Source: Advenella kashmirensis WT001
GTDB lineage: Bacteria; Pseudomonadota; Gammaproteobacteria; Burkholderiales; Burkholderiaceae_B
NCBI RefSeq assembly: GCF_000219915.2
Contig: NC_017964.1
Coordinates: 2,356,001 to 2,420,000 of the forward strand
Direction: 5' to 3'
DNA length: 64,000 nucleotides
How positions within the stretch are numbered: position 1 is the stretch's first letter; each line of letters opens with the position of its first letter. Positions 38,923-48,507 of the stretch are shown one piece after another. The translations under genes were made by a program, and so were the position numbers. Under the pieces are notes generated by a model, which saw only the letters and a program-made list of their open reading frames with translations, ran no database searches and had not been told where the DNA came from.

Positions 38923-39312
38923 GACATATTCACGATTCCGGCAAAATGACGGACTGGACGGGTCGCAGAGCGATTTATTTTTTGTGCATAGAGTCTTAAT
39001 CTTATCAAGCGATTCAAATTAGCAGTAATGGCAGATGCATTTACGACGTATGCCACTGTCAAGTGAAATTCATTATAAGTTGCGACCTATCTAACGACTA
39101 GCAATTATTCCTGAACTATTCATAAGGTTTGCTTAAGTATTTTGGTTATTACACCAACCCAAATCTTGCATATCAGCTATGAACCAATGCCATTGCGGGG
39201 CGACTCGCGCACGCATAACATGCCTTTCTATCTGATGCGTTGGCTACATCTGGTTCAAAACACAGCTGTAATTTGCGCTATTTCACTTGCAATCAAGACA
39301 AAAGTAATTCAC
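38923..39312. other. Divergent intergenic region between carboxyltransferase and ThDP-enzyme genes
   Basis: About 390 AT-rich bases that must carry both divergent promoters. No clear operator, RNA or small gene is seen. In-frame codons extend the ThDP gene upstream to 39142 but have no family similarity. Confidence 0.45.
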
Positions 39313-41001
39313 ATGACTACGACATTGCCGATCTTAGAAAAAGAGATACATCACTCATCCATGACCGCTGGGCGAGCACTGGTTGCTGCATTAAAACTCA
39401 ATGGCGTGGATCGGATCTTCTGCGTCCCTGGTGAAAGCTATCTGGAAGTGCTGGACGCACTGCACGATGAAAAGAATATTGAGCTGATCGTGGCCAAACA
39501 TGAAGGCGCCGCTGCCAACATGGCCGAAGCGGACGGCAAGCTGACTGGAAGGCCTGGCATCTGCATGGTTACCCGCGGACCTGGCGCAACGCATGCCAGC
39601 GTAGGCGTGCATATTGCACAGCAGGACTCAACACCCATGATTCTTTTTATTGGCCAGGTAGCACGCAACCATAGGGGACGTGATGCCTTCCAGGAAATTG
39701 ACTATCAGCAAATGTTCGGGTCAATAGCAAAACTGGTCATGGAGATTGACGATCCAAGTCGAGTTCCCGAGCTTATCGCACGCGCATTTCAAGTCGCTGT
39801 GTCAGGCCGGCCCGGCCCAGTCGTTATTTCGCTGCCGGAAGATATGCTGATTGAATCCATTGTCAGCCAACCGTGCCGTGCCACGCCTATGGAGACAGCC
39901 ACGCCTGGCAAGAAAACAATGCATGCCATTGAAGAACAGCTAAAAAACGCCAAAAATCCCCTGGTCATCGTTGGCGGCAGTAACTGGTCAGAAACCGCCT
40001 GCTCAGATCTTAAAATGTTTCTCCAGCGCTGGAATCTGCCTGCAGCGTGTGCCTTTCGCAGACAAGATATTATTGACAATGAACTCCCGAATTATGTCGG
40101 CCATCTAAGCTTGGCATGAGTCCGGCACTGCAAAACATGGTGGAGCATGCCGATGTGCTTTTGGTGATCGGCACACGGTTAGGCGATGTTCCCACAAATG
40201 GCTATACACTGCTGGATCTGCCGCGCCCTCATCAGCGCCTGATTCATTGCCATCCCGACCCGGCAGAGCTTGGCCGAATTTACCAAAGCACGATTGCTGT
40301 GCCAATAGAGACAGCAGCTGTGTTGAGGCATTGGCCAATTCTCAGACGCCTCCTGTTTGCACGTGGAATGAATGGACTGCAAACGGGCGACATGCATTTG
40401 AGCAATTTACCAGCAAGAAAGAGAGCGCCACCGCGCCAGACGGGGTTGATCTGATCGACGTGGTCTTGCATATGTCCGATACGCTTACCGACAACGCCAT
40501 TCTTACCAATGGGGCTGGCAATTATTCCGTATGGCTGCATCGCTACTATCGCTATCGCTCTCCCAGAACCGAACTGGCAAGCACTTGCGGATCAATGGGC
40601 TATGGACTTCCTGCAGCCGTTGCAGCCGCACTTCGCCATAGAGACAGAGCCGTGGTGTGTGTCGCTGGAGACGGCTGTTTCATGATGTACCCACAGGAAA
40701 TCGCCACCGCCATTGAGCATGAGCTGTCCCTGATCATACTGGTAGTTAACAATGGCATGTATGGGACCATCCGGATGCACCAGGAAAGAGACTATCCGGG
40801 GCGCGTGAGCGGCACAAAAATGGCCGGCCTGATTACACGGCATTAGCCAGGTCTTTTGGGGCTCGTGCCGAACGAGTGCACTCCAGCACCGAGTTTACCG
40901 CCGTATTTGACAAGTCGATAAAAGCAGGAGGAGTAACGTTGATCGAACTAGTCACCGACCCGATGCAACTTACACCGGACAAACGACTGACCGTTTATTA
41001 A
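39313..41001 (+). pseudogene. Thiamine-diphosphate-dependent enzyme (acetolactate synthase-like), three frameshifts
   Basis: The N-terminal domain has the catalytic Glu in VAKHEGAAANMAEADGKLTG and RGPGATHA; the middle domain contains VEHADVLLVIGTRLGD; the C-terminal domain has GSMGYGLPAAVAAALRH and the ThDP-binding GDGCFMMYPQE to NNGMYGT. Breaks at GG 40113-40114, GG 40327-40328 and CC 40828-40829, each one base short, restore a protein of about 563 residues ending DPMQLTPDKRLTVY. Substrate unclear: the family includes 2-keto acid decarboxylases and acetolactate synthases. Not obviously in an operon; the following LysR is convergent. Confidence 0.8.
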
Positions 41002-41034
41002 CCACCCTGCGCCCGACCGACAACCTGGGTTCAA

Positions 41035-41964
41035 TCAGCCTAATGCATTGACCCCAGGCCATTTTTGTCCCGCACCCAGCTCGGCAATGGTCAGTTTGAT
41101 AATCTGATTGATCCGCCAGAAATGCTGCGCCTGGGGCCTACCCGTCGCTGTAGCCAACACCACAGACCTGACGGTTTCAGGATCATCAATCTTTGCCGCC
41201 CGTAAAGTACCGCTAGTGACTTCGTCCATCACGGATGCCAGGGGAAGTATGGTGTAGCCATGACCCAATTGCACTAAACGACGCGTAAGAAATGTGGAGC
41301 CATTGCATTCGACTGCAATTTTTAATTCTTTGCCATACCGCATCGCCAGGGCGCTGGATAGCGTTCGCAGGCCGTGCGTCGTACTGGGCAGCACGAGTGG
41401 AAAATCAAGCAGATTCAAGGCGCAAACCGCTACGCCCATCTCTTGTGCATCGGCCGGACCGACAAGGTACAGGGGCTCTTGAACGAGATGCTCGTAAGTG
41501 AGCATACTGGCGTTTTCCGGCAAATACAAAATGGCAGCATCCACCTTGCCTTCCTGCAACCAACTAATAATCTGATGTCCCAGCCCTTCGGCAAATCTTA
41601 TTTTTGCGCTGGGAAATTCACGCCTTAACTCATGGCCGATCTCCGCAAACGTCACCTGGGCAATGGTGGGCTGTGCGGCAATAATTATTTGGCTTGGCCC
41701 CACCGCAGCAAGATTGGCCGCTGCCTGCCTGGCATTTTCTGCAGCCTGAATAACCGCTTCTGCATAGTTAAAAAACAGCTTACCTTTTTCATTCAAAACC
41801 ATTCCGCGTCCGGAACGATGAAAGAGCTTTACGCCAATAGACGCTTCCAGGCGATTGATATATCTGGTTAACGTCGACTGCTCAATTTCCATGTCCGTGG
41901 CCACTTTGGACAGACTGCCTGCTTTGGCCACAGCGTAAAAGCATTCGATTAGATTCAGATCCAT
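41035..41964 (-). CDS. LysR-family transcriptional regulator
   Basis: A 309-residue LysR protein of the NAC/Cbl-like branch: MDLNLIECFYAVAKAGSLSK, QSTLTRYINRLEASIGVKLF and the effector domain from about residue 91 (IIIAAQPTIAQVTFAEIG). Convergent with the ThDP gene and divergent from an SDR remnant. Its original target may have been lost in the neighbouring deletion, which is inference. Confidence 0.9.
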   Translation of the reverse strand: MDLNLIECFYAVAKAGSLSKVATDMEIEQSTLTRYINRLEASIGVKLFHRSGRGMVLNEKGKLFFNYAEAVIQAAENARQAAANLAAVGPSQIIIAAQPTIAQVTFAEIGHELRREFPSAKIRFAEGLGHQIISWLQEGKVDAAILYLPENASMLTYEHLVQEPLYLVGPADAQEMGVAVCALNLLDFPLVLPSTTHGLRTLSSALAMRYGKELKIAVECNGSTFLTRRLVQLGHGYTILPLASVMDEVTSGTLRAAKIDDPETVRSVVLATATGRPQAQHFWRINQIIKLTIAELGAGQKWPGVNALG

Positions 41965-42055
41965 TTAATTAGCTCGATCGCGTTAGATAGCGGTATTGTA
42001 GAGCATAGCGTCGCTATGCAAAGCCCCGTTTCATGAAAGTCTATCGCGTTCCTGA

Positions 42056-42124
42056 TCAGGCTTTCGCTCTTTCCATCTGAATATCACGCCCGGGAGGAGT
42101 TTCAAACATACGCGCATATTCGCG
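42056..42124 (-). pseudogene. 3' remnant of an AraC-family (GlxA-type) regulator
   Basis: Twenty-two codons read REYARMFETPPGRDIQMERA plus KA and a stop at 42056-42058. This is the usual C-terminus of GlxA-type AraC regulators, just after the second helix-turn-helix. Similarity stops at about 42124, where SDR sequence on the other strand begins, so the rest of the gene has been deleted. Confidence 0.55.
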
Positions 42125-42125
42125 G

Positions 42126-42641
42126 GTGTGGGACCGTGACACCTTCGATCATCTGGTCAATAACGCCGGGCACGGCGAATTTGCAATGCTTGCCGACACA
42201 ACCGAATCCCAGTTTGACGGGCTGTTCGATGTCCACGTCAAAGGCGTGTTTTTCCTGGTTCAGGCGCTTCTACCATTACTGGCTGACGGCGGCAGCATCA
42301 TCAATTTCTCATCTGGTCTGACCCGCATATCATATCCCGGGTTTTCAGCCTACTCCGCTGCAAAAGCAGCCGTGGAAATACTCAGCGTGTACATGGCCCG
42401 GGAACTGGGTCCACGTGGAATCACCGTAAATACAGTCGCTCCGGGTGCGATCGAAACCGATTTCGGAGGCGGGCTTGTGCGCGACAATGCCGATGTCAAC
42501 GCACAATTTGCAGCCATGACTGCGCTTGGTCGCGTCGGTGTTCCCGATGACATCGGACCGATGGTTGCTGGCTTGCTGAGTGATGCTAATCGCTGGATTA
42601 CCGCACAGCGTATCGAAGTATCTGGCGGTCAGACAATCTAA
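42126..42641 (+). pseudogene. Short-chain dehydrogenase/reductase, 5'-truncated
   Basis: 171 codons match the C-terminal two thirds of an SDR: HLVNNAGHGEF, the catalytic Ser in INFSSG, Tyr and Lys in YSAAK, and ending TAQRIEVSGGQTI. The Rossmann TGxxxGIG segment is absent and the frame starts directly at the junction with an AraC remnant, so the gene lacks about 75 residues. The usual arrangement is a regulator divergent from the SDR it controls; the shared middle is missing here. Confidence 0.8.
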
Positions 42642-42828
42642 CGCCGGCAGGCTCTGCCCGGCGATTGAAAAATGCGCAAAATAGTGACGCAGCACGGAGT
42701 CCCCGGCGTATTTCTCAATGATCTTGAGCGAATTCGAAAATAGTGAAATCACATAAAATTGGACATCCGTCCCCTATCGTTGCTACTATAAATGGCATGC
42801 AAACGCCCTGTTTTTCAATGGAGTGACG

Positions 42829-43690
42829 ATGCAGTTATGTCTTGCCCCCCTGCAGGAGATAGCCCCAGCCGGCTTTGAACTACCTGCCAACGCCTGCGAT
42901 ACCCATGCCCATGTCGTGTCCGACGATACGAATGCGTACCCATTTGTTGCCAATCGCAGCTATACCCCGCCCGGGGCGCCTGAATCCCGCTATTTATCCA
43001 TGCTTGAGCACACCGGCATGCAACGCGGCGTGCTCATTCAAATCAGCGTCTATGGTGATGACAATCGCTACATGCTGGAAGTATTAAAACGGCATCCGGA
43101 CACGTTGCGGGGCATTGCCGTTGTGCGCGAAGACATCACACATGCGCAATTGCAACAGATGCACGAAGCGGGTGTCAGGGGACTGCGCATCAATGTGCTG
43201 TTTGGCGGCGGAACTGGCTTTGAGGCCATGGAAAACCTTGCCCGCAAGATCGCCGAATTCGGCTGGCATATGCAATTTCTGATGGACGCCCGCCAATTAC
43301 CGGAACTGCTGCCAAGGCTAAAACAGCTGCCGGTGCCCGGCGTTATTGACCACATGGCCATATGCCCGTCTCTGAAGGTATCGATCATCCCGGTTTTCGG
43401 GCCATGCAGGAATTAATCGAACACCACGGCTGGTGGGTAAAACTGTCGGGTGCCTACCGTATCAGTGACGATTTCCCGGATTTTCGCGACGTTATTCCCT
43501 GGGCCCAGGCGCTGATTGGCACCAATGAAAACCGTATGCTTTGGGGCAGCGACTGGCCTCACGTTTCCATCCCCAGAATGCCCAATACCGGCCTGCTCCT
43601 GGCGCAGCTTGAAAAATGGGCGCCCAAAGCCAGCAGCGCAATAAAATTCTGGTAGACAATCCGGCGGCCCTTTACGGCTTTAGACTCTGA
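42829..43690 (+). pseudogene. Amidohydrolase (2-pyrone-4,6-dicarboxylate hydrolase-like), two frameshifts
   Basis: The first part has the metal motif CDTHAHVV near residue 23 and GVRGLRINVLFGGG; the next frame begins at HMPVSEGIDHPGF and has WWVKLSGAYRIS and WGSDWPHVS with the catalytic Asp; the last gives QQRNKILVDNPAALYGF. Breaks lie at GG 43356-43357 and CCC 43623-43625, each one base short. Corrected length about 287 residues, as in LigI-type lactonases. GGAG precedes the ATG. The MFS gene 76 bases downstream probably imports the substrate. Confidence 0.82.
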
Positions 43691-43766
43691 ATATGTGCGC
43701 ACAGCCCGAAAGGCTGTGCCCATGCTGCACCCCATCATCAAGATATAGTCTCAACGGAGAAGCGAG

Positions 43767-44990
43767 ATGAATTGGTATAAGCAGTTGACCCGGACAGAAA
43801 AAAATACCTTTATCGCGGCTTTCGGTGGTTGGGCAACCGATGCCTTCGATTTCATGGTGTTCACATTTGTCATTAGCGCCATCATTCAACTTTGGGGCAT
43901 CAGTAACGCCGAGGCTGGCATCCTGGGCACCATCACATTGCTGTTCTCGGCAATCGGCGGTTGGGCGCGCGGCATCCTGGCTGACCGCTATGGCCGGGTG
44001 CGTATCTTGCAGATCACGATTCTCTGGTTCTCGGTATGCACAGTGCTGATCGGCTTTGCACAAAACTTTGAACAGTTTTTTGTATTGCGAGCCTTACAAG
44101 GGTTGGGGTTTGGTGGCGAATGGGCGGTAGGCTCCGTGCTAATGGGAGAAATAATCCGGGCGGAGCACCGTGGCAAGGCGGTCGGGACGGTGCAAAGCGG
44201 CTGGGCCATCGGCTGGGGCGCCGCCGCGCTGGTTTATACACTCATGTTTTCTATCCTGCCAGTGGAATGGGCCTGGCGCAGCCTGTTCTGGATCGGCGTC
44301 TTGCCGGCACTGCTGGTGCTGTTTATTCGTCGCCACGTTCCCGAGCCGGAAATTTTCAAGAAAAAGGTACTTGAACAGAAAAATGTATCCAATATCTGGG
44401 GAATCTTCGCTCCCGGTGTCATCAAGACCACCCTGCTTACCGCCCTGCTCTGCACTGGGGTGCAAGGCGGTTACTATGCCATTACCACCTGGCTGCCGAC
44501 CTTTCTGAAAACTGAAAGACATCTGTCTATCGTTGGCACGGGCGGCTATCTGCTGGTTATTATTGCAGGGTCGTTTTGCGGCTATATTGCCGGCGCGTAC
44601 TTTGCCGACCGGTTCGGGCGCAAGGCCAATCTGATTCTGTTTTCCCTACTCTCGGGGGTTTGCATCTATCTTTATACCGCGCTCCCCCTTAGCAATACAC
44701 AAATGCTGATACTAGGCTTTCCGCTGGGTTTTGCGGCCTCAGGCATCTTCAGCGGCATTGGCGCCTACCTGACCGAACTGTACCCGTCGGCTATTCGCGC
44801 CAACGGCCAAGGCTTTTCCTATAACTTCGGGCGTGGCGTTGGCGCCCTTTTCCCAGGGCTGGTCGGCTATCTGAGCCAATCCATGGGCCTGGCCGGCGCC
44901 ATTGCCGCATTTGCCACGGGCGCTTATGTACTGGTATTGCTCACCACGTTTATGCTGCCTGAAACAAAAGGAAAAGAACTGACTGAATGA
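43767..44990 (+). CDS. MFS transporter (aromatic acid / sugar acid type)
   Basis: A 407-residue twelve-helix major facilitator: GGWATDAFDFMVFTFV in helix 1, the loop GGWARGILADRYGRVRIL, GLGFGGEWAVGSVLMGE, and YFADRFGRKANL in the second half. The Asp pair in helix 1 resembles aromatic acid:H+ symporters. It follows the amidohydrolase gene on the same strand, so it likely imports a carboxylate for it. Confidence 0.88.
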   Translation: MNWYKQLTRTEKNTFIAAFGGWATDAFDFMVFTFVISAIIQLWGISNAEAGILGTITLLFSAIGGWARGILADRYGRVRILQITILWFSVCTVLIGFAQNFEQFFVLRALQGLGFGGEWAVGSVLMGEIIRAEHRGKAVGTVQSGWAIGWGAAALVYTLMFSILPVEWAWRSLFWIGVLPALLVLFIRRHVPEPEIFKKKVLEQKNVSNIWGIFAPGVIKTTLLTALLCTGVQGGYYAITTWLPTFLKTERHLSIVGTGGYLLVIIAGSFCGYIAGAYFADRFGRKANLILFSLLSGVCIYLYTALPLSNTQMLILGFPLGFAASGIFSGIGAYLTELYPSAIRANGQGFSYNFGRGVGALFPGLVGYLSQSMGLAGAIAAFATGAYVLVLLTTFMLPETKGKELTE

Positions 44991-45464
44991 CTAAAAAGCG
45001 ACGTATTTGCCCCATACGGATAAAAAACATGGCTGTTATGTTCCAAAAACGCAACATGTTTTAGGGAATATCACAATTGAGTGTATAATAAACAACGTAC
45101 GGTCCTATATAAAAACATAATCCAACAAGCCGTGACGGCTATGCCCTACCGGGTGCCTTCACGAACAGACACAACGCTTACCGTCGGTATGACCTTGTGA
45201 ACCATACCAGTATCAAACGGATAACTTCCCTCACTTGATGGCAACAGAAGCACCGTTTTCTGTACATAGACATCATTTTTTTCAGACTGCAGTACAGCCC
45301 GCTTTCGCGAGTGGTAATGCAGAATCAGCTTTCTGCGAAACGCCTGGCATCCGCATTTGCATTTTCCGGCATCCTGCCGTGGTCTGTGTGTTCGCGCCCC
45401 CTGGGTTGCACCGCTTTCCACCGTATCCTGCCGTTGATTATTAATCTTTACAGGAGAACAACAT
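44991..45464. other. Intergenic region upstream of infA
   Basis: No credible gene. A TATAAT hexamer stands at 45084-45089 after an AT-rich stretch, but no good -35 accompanies it. The leader before infA contains CCGGCATCCTGCCGTGG and CCGTATCCTGCCGTTG, loosely repeated. AGGAGAA precedes infA. Confidence 0.4.
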
Positions 45465-45725
45465 ATGGCAAAAGAAGAACTACTTGAAATGAGTGGATCT
45501 GTTACAGAAGTATTGCCTGATTCCCGCTTTCGGGTCACGCTGGACAATGGGCATCCCATTATTGCGTACACCGGCGGCAAAATGCGCAAGCATCATATTC
45601 GTATTCTGGCTGGCGATAAAGTCACCCTGGAAATGTCTCCCTATGACCTGAGCAAAGGTCGTATCACGTTCCGTCACATTGCCGGTCGTGCACCTTCTGG
45701 CCCCGCACGCCCACGTCGCCGTTAA
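45465..45725 (+). CDS. infA: Translation initiation factor IF-1 (long form)
   Basis: An 86-residue S1-fold protein: [62 protein letters not shown]. It has a C-terminal extension [12 protein letters not shown] beyond the about 72 residues of the usual IF-1. Burkholderiales commonly carry such a second IF-1 gene outside the ribosomal protein operon. It binds the 30S A site during initiation. AGGAG at 45452-45456 precedes the ATG. Confidence 0.95.
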   Translation: MAKEELLEMSGSVTEVLPDSRFRVTLDNGHPIIAYTGGKMRKHHIRILAGDKVTLEMSPYDLSKGRITFRHIAGRAPSGPARPRRR

Positions 45726-45757
45726 GGCCTGCCGGCCTGCGGCCTCCTTCTTTCTGT
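45725..45757 (+). terminator. Possible terminator after infA
   Basis: AGGCC and GGCCT can pair around an 11-base loop that itself is GC-rich, and a T-rich CTTCTTTCT follows. The stem starts at the infA stop codon. Weak. Confidence 0.3.
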
Positions 45758-45843
45758 GCAGCCTTGCAGGCAGATATTCATAAAATATTCTGCCTCAAGC
45801 CTGGCATAAAAAAATATGTTAGAATTTTCGACTCCGTGAGACT

Positions 45844-45919
45844 GCCGATATAGCTCAGTTGGTAGAGCAGCGCATTCGTAATGCGAAGGTCGGAGGTTCG
45901 ACTCCTCTTATCGGCACCA
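45844..45919 (+). tRNA. tRNA-Thr (anticodon CGT)
   Basis: A 76-nt cloverleaf including encoded CCA. The acceptor arm GCCGATA pairs with TATCGGC; the D loop is AGCTCAGTTGGTAGAGC; the anticodon stem-loop CGCA-TTCGTAA-TGCG gives CGT at 45877-45879; the T arm is GGAGG-TTCGACT-CCTCT. It decodes ACG. The sequence is very close to the Escherichia coli thrW type. tRNA genes are common integration sites; no flanking att repeat was found. Confidence 0.97.
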
Positions 45920-46232
45920 CTGCATTTGAGCCCTCTCATTTTTTATATAAAATAACTATAAAAATCAAAAACTTAGAGTTTTCATCTCTAAAACCACTTT
46001 ATAAAACTCCGTCCTGCGAGAACGTGATGAGTATTCATCGATACGCAACGCGAATGGATCGCTTCATACGAACCACATCGGACCAGGCCTCAATTTGGTC
46101 AATTGCTTTGAGCAATTCGGACTTTTCTCCACCCACTTTCCTATCCCAACAACCAGCACCGGTTGCATAAATTCGTAACGACACACATACCACTATCCGG
46201 CATACGAAATGCCACTACAGAATAGACACATA
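45920..46232. other. Intergenic region after tRNA-Thr
   Basis: About 313 AT-rich bases. A TTTTTTATATAAAATAA stretch lies just past the tRNA but has no hairpin. No integrase, att repeat or gene is visible. The next gene is on the other strand and ends here. Confidence 0.45.
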
Positions 46233-47231
46233 TTACTTTTTAGGGACCGTTGGCGCCTTTTTCTCCTGGCTCTTCATTAAAGCAACCGCTTTTTCCCAGT
46301 GTTTAATATCCTCCTTCACGAAATTGGCAAGTTCTTCCGGATTTTGATACGCCACATTTACACAAGCTTTTGAAAGCGCCTGTCGGACACTATCCTTTTT
46401 TAATGCGTTCTCCAACGATTGTGCCAGTTTGGCAACACGGTCTGGCGGTGTGCCGGCAGGCGCATGCAGGCCATACCAGCCTTGGGTATTGATTTCAGGA
46501 ATGCCTGCTTCTTTGGTTGTTGGGATATCGGGTGCCTGACTGGATCGCTCATCGCCGGTGACGGCCAGGACATTCAGCTTATTGTCATTGATGGCTCCGC
46601 AGGCAAGGTTACCGGACACCGTGGCCAGTGACACACGCCCTTCGTAAAGATCAGTCATATGTTGCGCAGCACCCTGATACGGCACAAATAGCAAGTTAAT
46701 ACCTGCCTCTTTGGCCAACATGCGTGTGACAATCGTAGTGAATGCGCCACCAATGAGTACTGCGCTAGGCAGTCCTGGATTCTCTTTTACATAAGCAATC
46801 AGTTCCGGGATTGACTTGACTGGCAGCTTTGCAGAGGAGACGATAAACCCGGATGATGTCGCAAACCGGCCAATGGGCGCAAAATCGTCCGCGCTCCATT
46901 CAATATCATCAAATAAAATCGGAATACTTGTTAACACGGCAGAACTGGACAGCAATGTATACCCGTCTGGCTTGGCCTTGGCAACGGCCATTGCAGCAAT
47001 ATTGCCCTCCCCGCCGGGCCGGGGTTGCACAATAATCGGCTGCCCGAGATCCTTGCTCATCTCTTTTCCAATAATTCGGGTCAGCACGTCAACAGCTCCA
47101 CCTGCGCTATACGGAACGACGATTTGGATGGGCTGGGCAGGCCAGTCTTGCGCTGTAGCGGTCAAAGGGATTAAGCTGCAGAACACCGCCGAAGTGATCG
47201 CTCCAACAAACGTCATTCTTTTATTCGTCAT
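46233..47231 (-). CDS. Bug-family substrate-binding protein
   Basis: A 332-residue receptor with signal peptide (SAVFCSLIPLTATAQDWPAQP), IVVPYSAGGAVDVLTRIIG, VQPRPGGEGNIAAMAVAKA and FVPYQGAAQHMTDLYEG. GGAGGAAGG sits just before the ATG at 47231, so the in-frame start at 47243 was set aside. It follows a TauD-like dioxygenase gene on the same strand, suggesting import or sensing of that enzyme's substrate. Confidence 0.91.
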   Translation of the reverse strand: MTNKRMTFVGAITSAVFCSLIPLTATAQDWPAQPIQIVVPYSAGGAVDVLTRIIGKEMSKDLGQPIIVQPRPGGEGNIAAMAVAKAKPDGYTLLSSSAVLTSIPILFDDIEWSADDFAPIGRFATSSGFIVSSAKLPVKSIPELIAYVKENPGLPSAVLIGGAFTTIVTRMLAKEAGINLLFVPYQGAAQHMTDLYEGRVSLATVSGNLACGAINDNKLNVLAVTGDERSSQAPDIPTTKEAGIPEINTQGWYGLHAPAGTPPDRVAKLAQSLENALKKDSVRQALSKACVNVAYQNPEELANFVKEDIKHWEKAVALMKSQEKKAPTVPKK

Positions 47232-47332
47232 GCCTTCCTCCAATTAAATCGTTCTTCTTGTTATCACAATAGTGATATCCATCATGATTGTTCTATTGGC
47301 GCTTTCTGAGCAAACAGAGCAGCAAAGCCGAT

Positions 47333-48409
47333 TCAGATATCTTCAAGCGTAAAGTTAAGGCGGGTATCTTTGACCACAATGCCTCCCCGATTGCCTGGTT
47401 CCAATGAACCATACCGGGCAGCAAAGCACTCTGGCAACGGTCGTGCCGTTTTTGGCGACAACCACAACCTTAGCAGATGCCGACGACGTTCCGGTTCGGG
47501 CCAGTCTTCAAAGTCTGTACGAGAGTGCAGGATCTGATGGTTATGCAGGAACTGCATGTCGCCCACTTTGAACTCCATTTGCAGATTAATCGCAGGATCG
47601 TTGGTAAGATTGTCCAGCATCTCCAGCGCCTCAATCTCGGTCTGTGTCAGGCGCCTTGCCTGGGGGCAATTGTTTTGTGCGCTCCGGATGTATTGTCCGG
47701 AATAAATTGTCGTCAAATGTCCTGCGTGCCAGTTAAAGACAGGCACTTCGAACCACGGCTTCATACCCTCGGGTACTTCTCCGCGCCGATCCGTGGGGAA
47801 CGCATGGAACAACACGGCGGCCAAATCAGGTCGACGCTGCATCATCTCGTTATAAATGGTCACTGAGCTTGCAATACGGCTTTCTCCGCCGCTTTTTGAC
47901 GTTTGCAGACAAAGCAGGCCCACAATGTCGCAAGAATCCGTGTGGTACTCCAGACCGCGATTCGTCTGATAATAACGCGTTTTGGCCTGATTGATATCTG
48001 CGCCCATATCGCGCACATGACCGAGCAGGTGTCCTTTGGCATTTTGCGAGCGGAAACTCCCAAGATGCGAGCCTATACCAAGATAGGCGATTGCTGAATC
48101 GCCTTTACCATATCGCTCTACTGGTAAGCCGCGCAATAACACGAAACCGCGCCCGTCGATAATTTCAGCCAGAATCCGAGCCAGTTTTCTCGTTAAGCCA
48201 GGCAAGGGAAACGTTTCAGGACTAATGTCTGCCATGGACAAACCGCCGGCGTGAAAAGCGGCAATGGCCAGGTCAATTTCCTTAATATCTTCAGAGCCAA
48301 GTTGGTGGATCCACTCGGAACGGTTGGACATGTCCTGTCCGTACCAGGCGGCCTTTCCTGTAACCGTTTCAGGAACGTTTTCAACATAACTTTTCTGCGC
48401 GCTGTTCAT
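47333..48409 (-). CDS. TauD/TfdA-family Fe(II)/2-oxoglutarate dioxygenase
   Basis: A 358-residue dioxygenase. The iron motif His-x-Asp is in LEYHTDSCD (His156, Asp158); the distal His is in HNHQILHSR and the 2-oxoglutarate Arg in RRRHLLRLWLS. The N-terminal 70 residues are less typical. Such enzymes hydroxylate sulfonates, phenoxyacids, carnitine precursors and others. It is divergent from a LysR gene and upstream of a Bug receptor, forming a compact uptake-plus-oxidation unit. Confidence 0.88.
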   Translation of the reverse strand: MNSAQKSYVENVPETVTGKAAWYGQDMSNRSEWIHQLGSEDIKEIDLAIAAFHAGGLSMADISPETFPLPGLTRKLARILAEIIDGRGFVLLRGLPVERYGKGDSAIAYLGIGSHLGSFRSQNAKGHLLGHVRDMGADINQAKTRYYQTNRGLEYHTDSCDIVGLLCLQTSKSGGESRIASSVTIYNEMMQRRPDLAAVLFHAFPTDRRGEVPEGMKPWFEVPVFNWHAGHLTTIYSGQYIRSAQNNCPQARRLTQTEIEALEMLDNLTNDPAINLQMEFKVGDMQFLHNHQILHSRTDFEDWPEPERRRHLLRLWLSPKTARPLPECFAARYGSLEPGNRGGIVVKDTRLNFTLEDI

Positions 48410-48475
48410 TACTTTTCCTGTGTAAAAATGAATAATCTGGAAATAGTTTAAACTTGAGAGAATGCTTGAACAAAC

Positions 48476-48490
48476 GAATAATTTCTATTC
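48476..48490. promoter_or_regulatory. Candidate LysR binding site
   Basis: GAATA-N5-TATTC is a perfect interrupted inverted repeat with the T-N11-A spacing common for LysR sites. It lies in the 98-bp divergent region, 17 bases before the LysR start. Function is inferred from position. Confidence 0.35.
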
Positions 48491-48507
48491 ATTAATGGAT
48501 TTTGTCA

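Noticed and set aside
45146..45589. Minus-strand open frame of 147 codons overlapping infA
   Set aside because: It covers the infA leader and start; infA is certain and the opposite frame has no family similarity.
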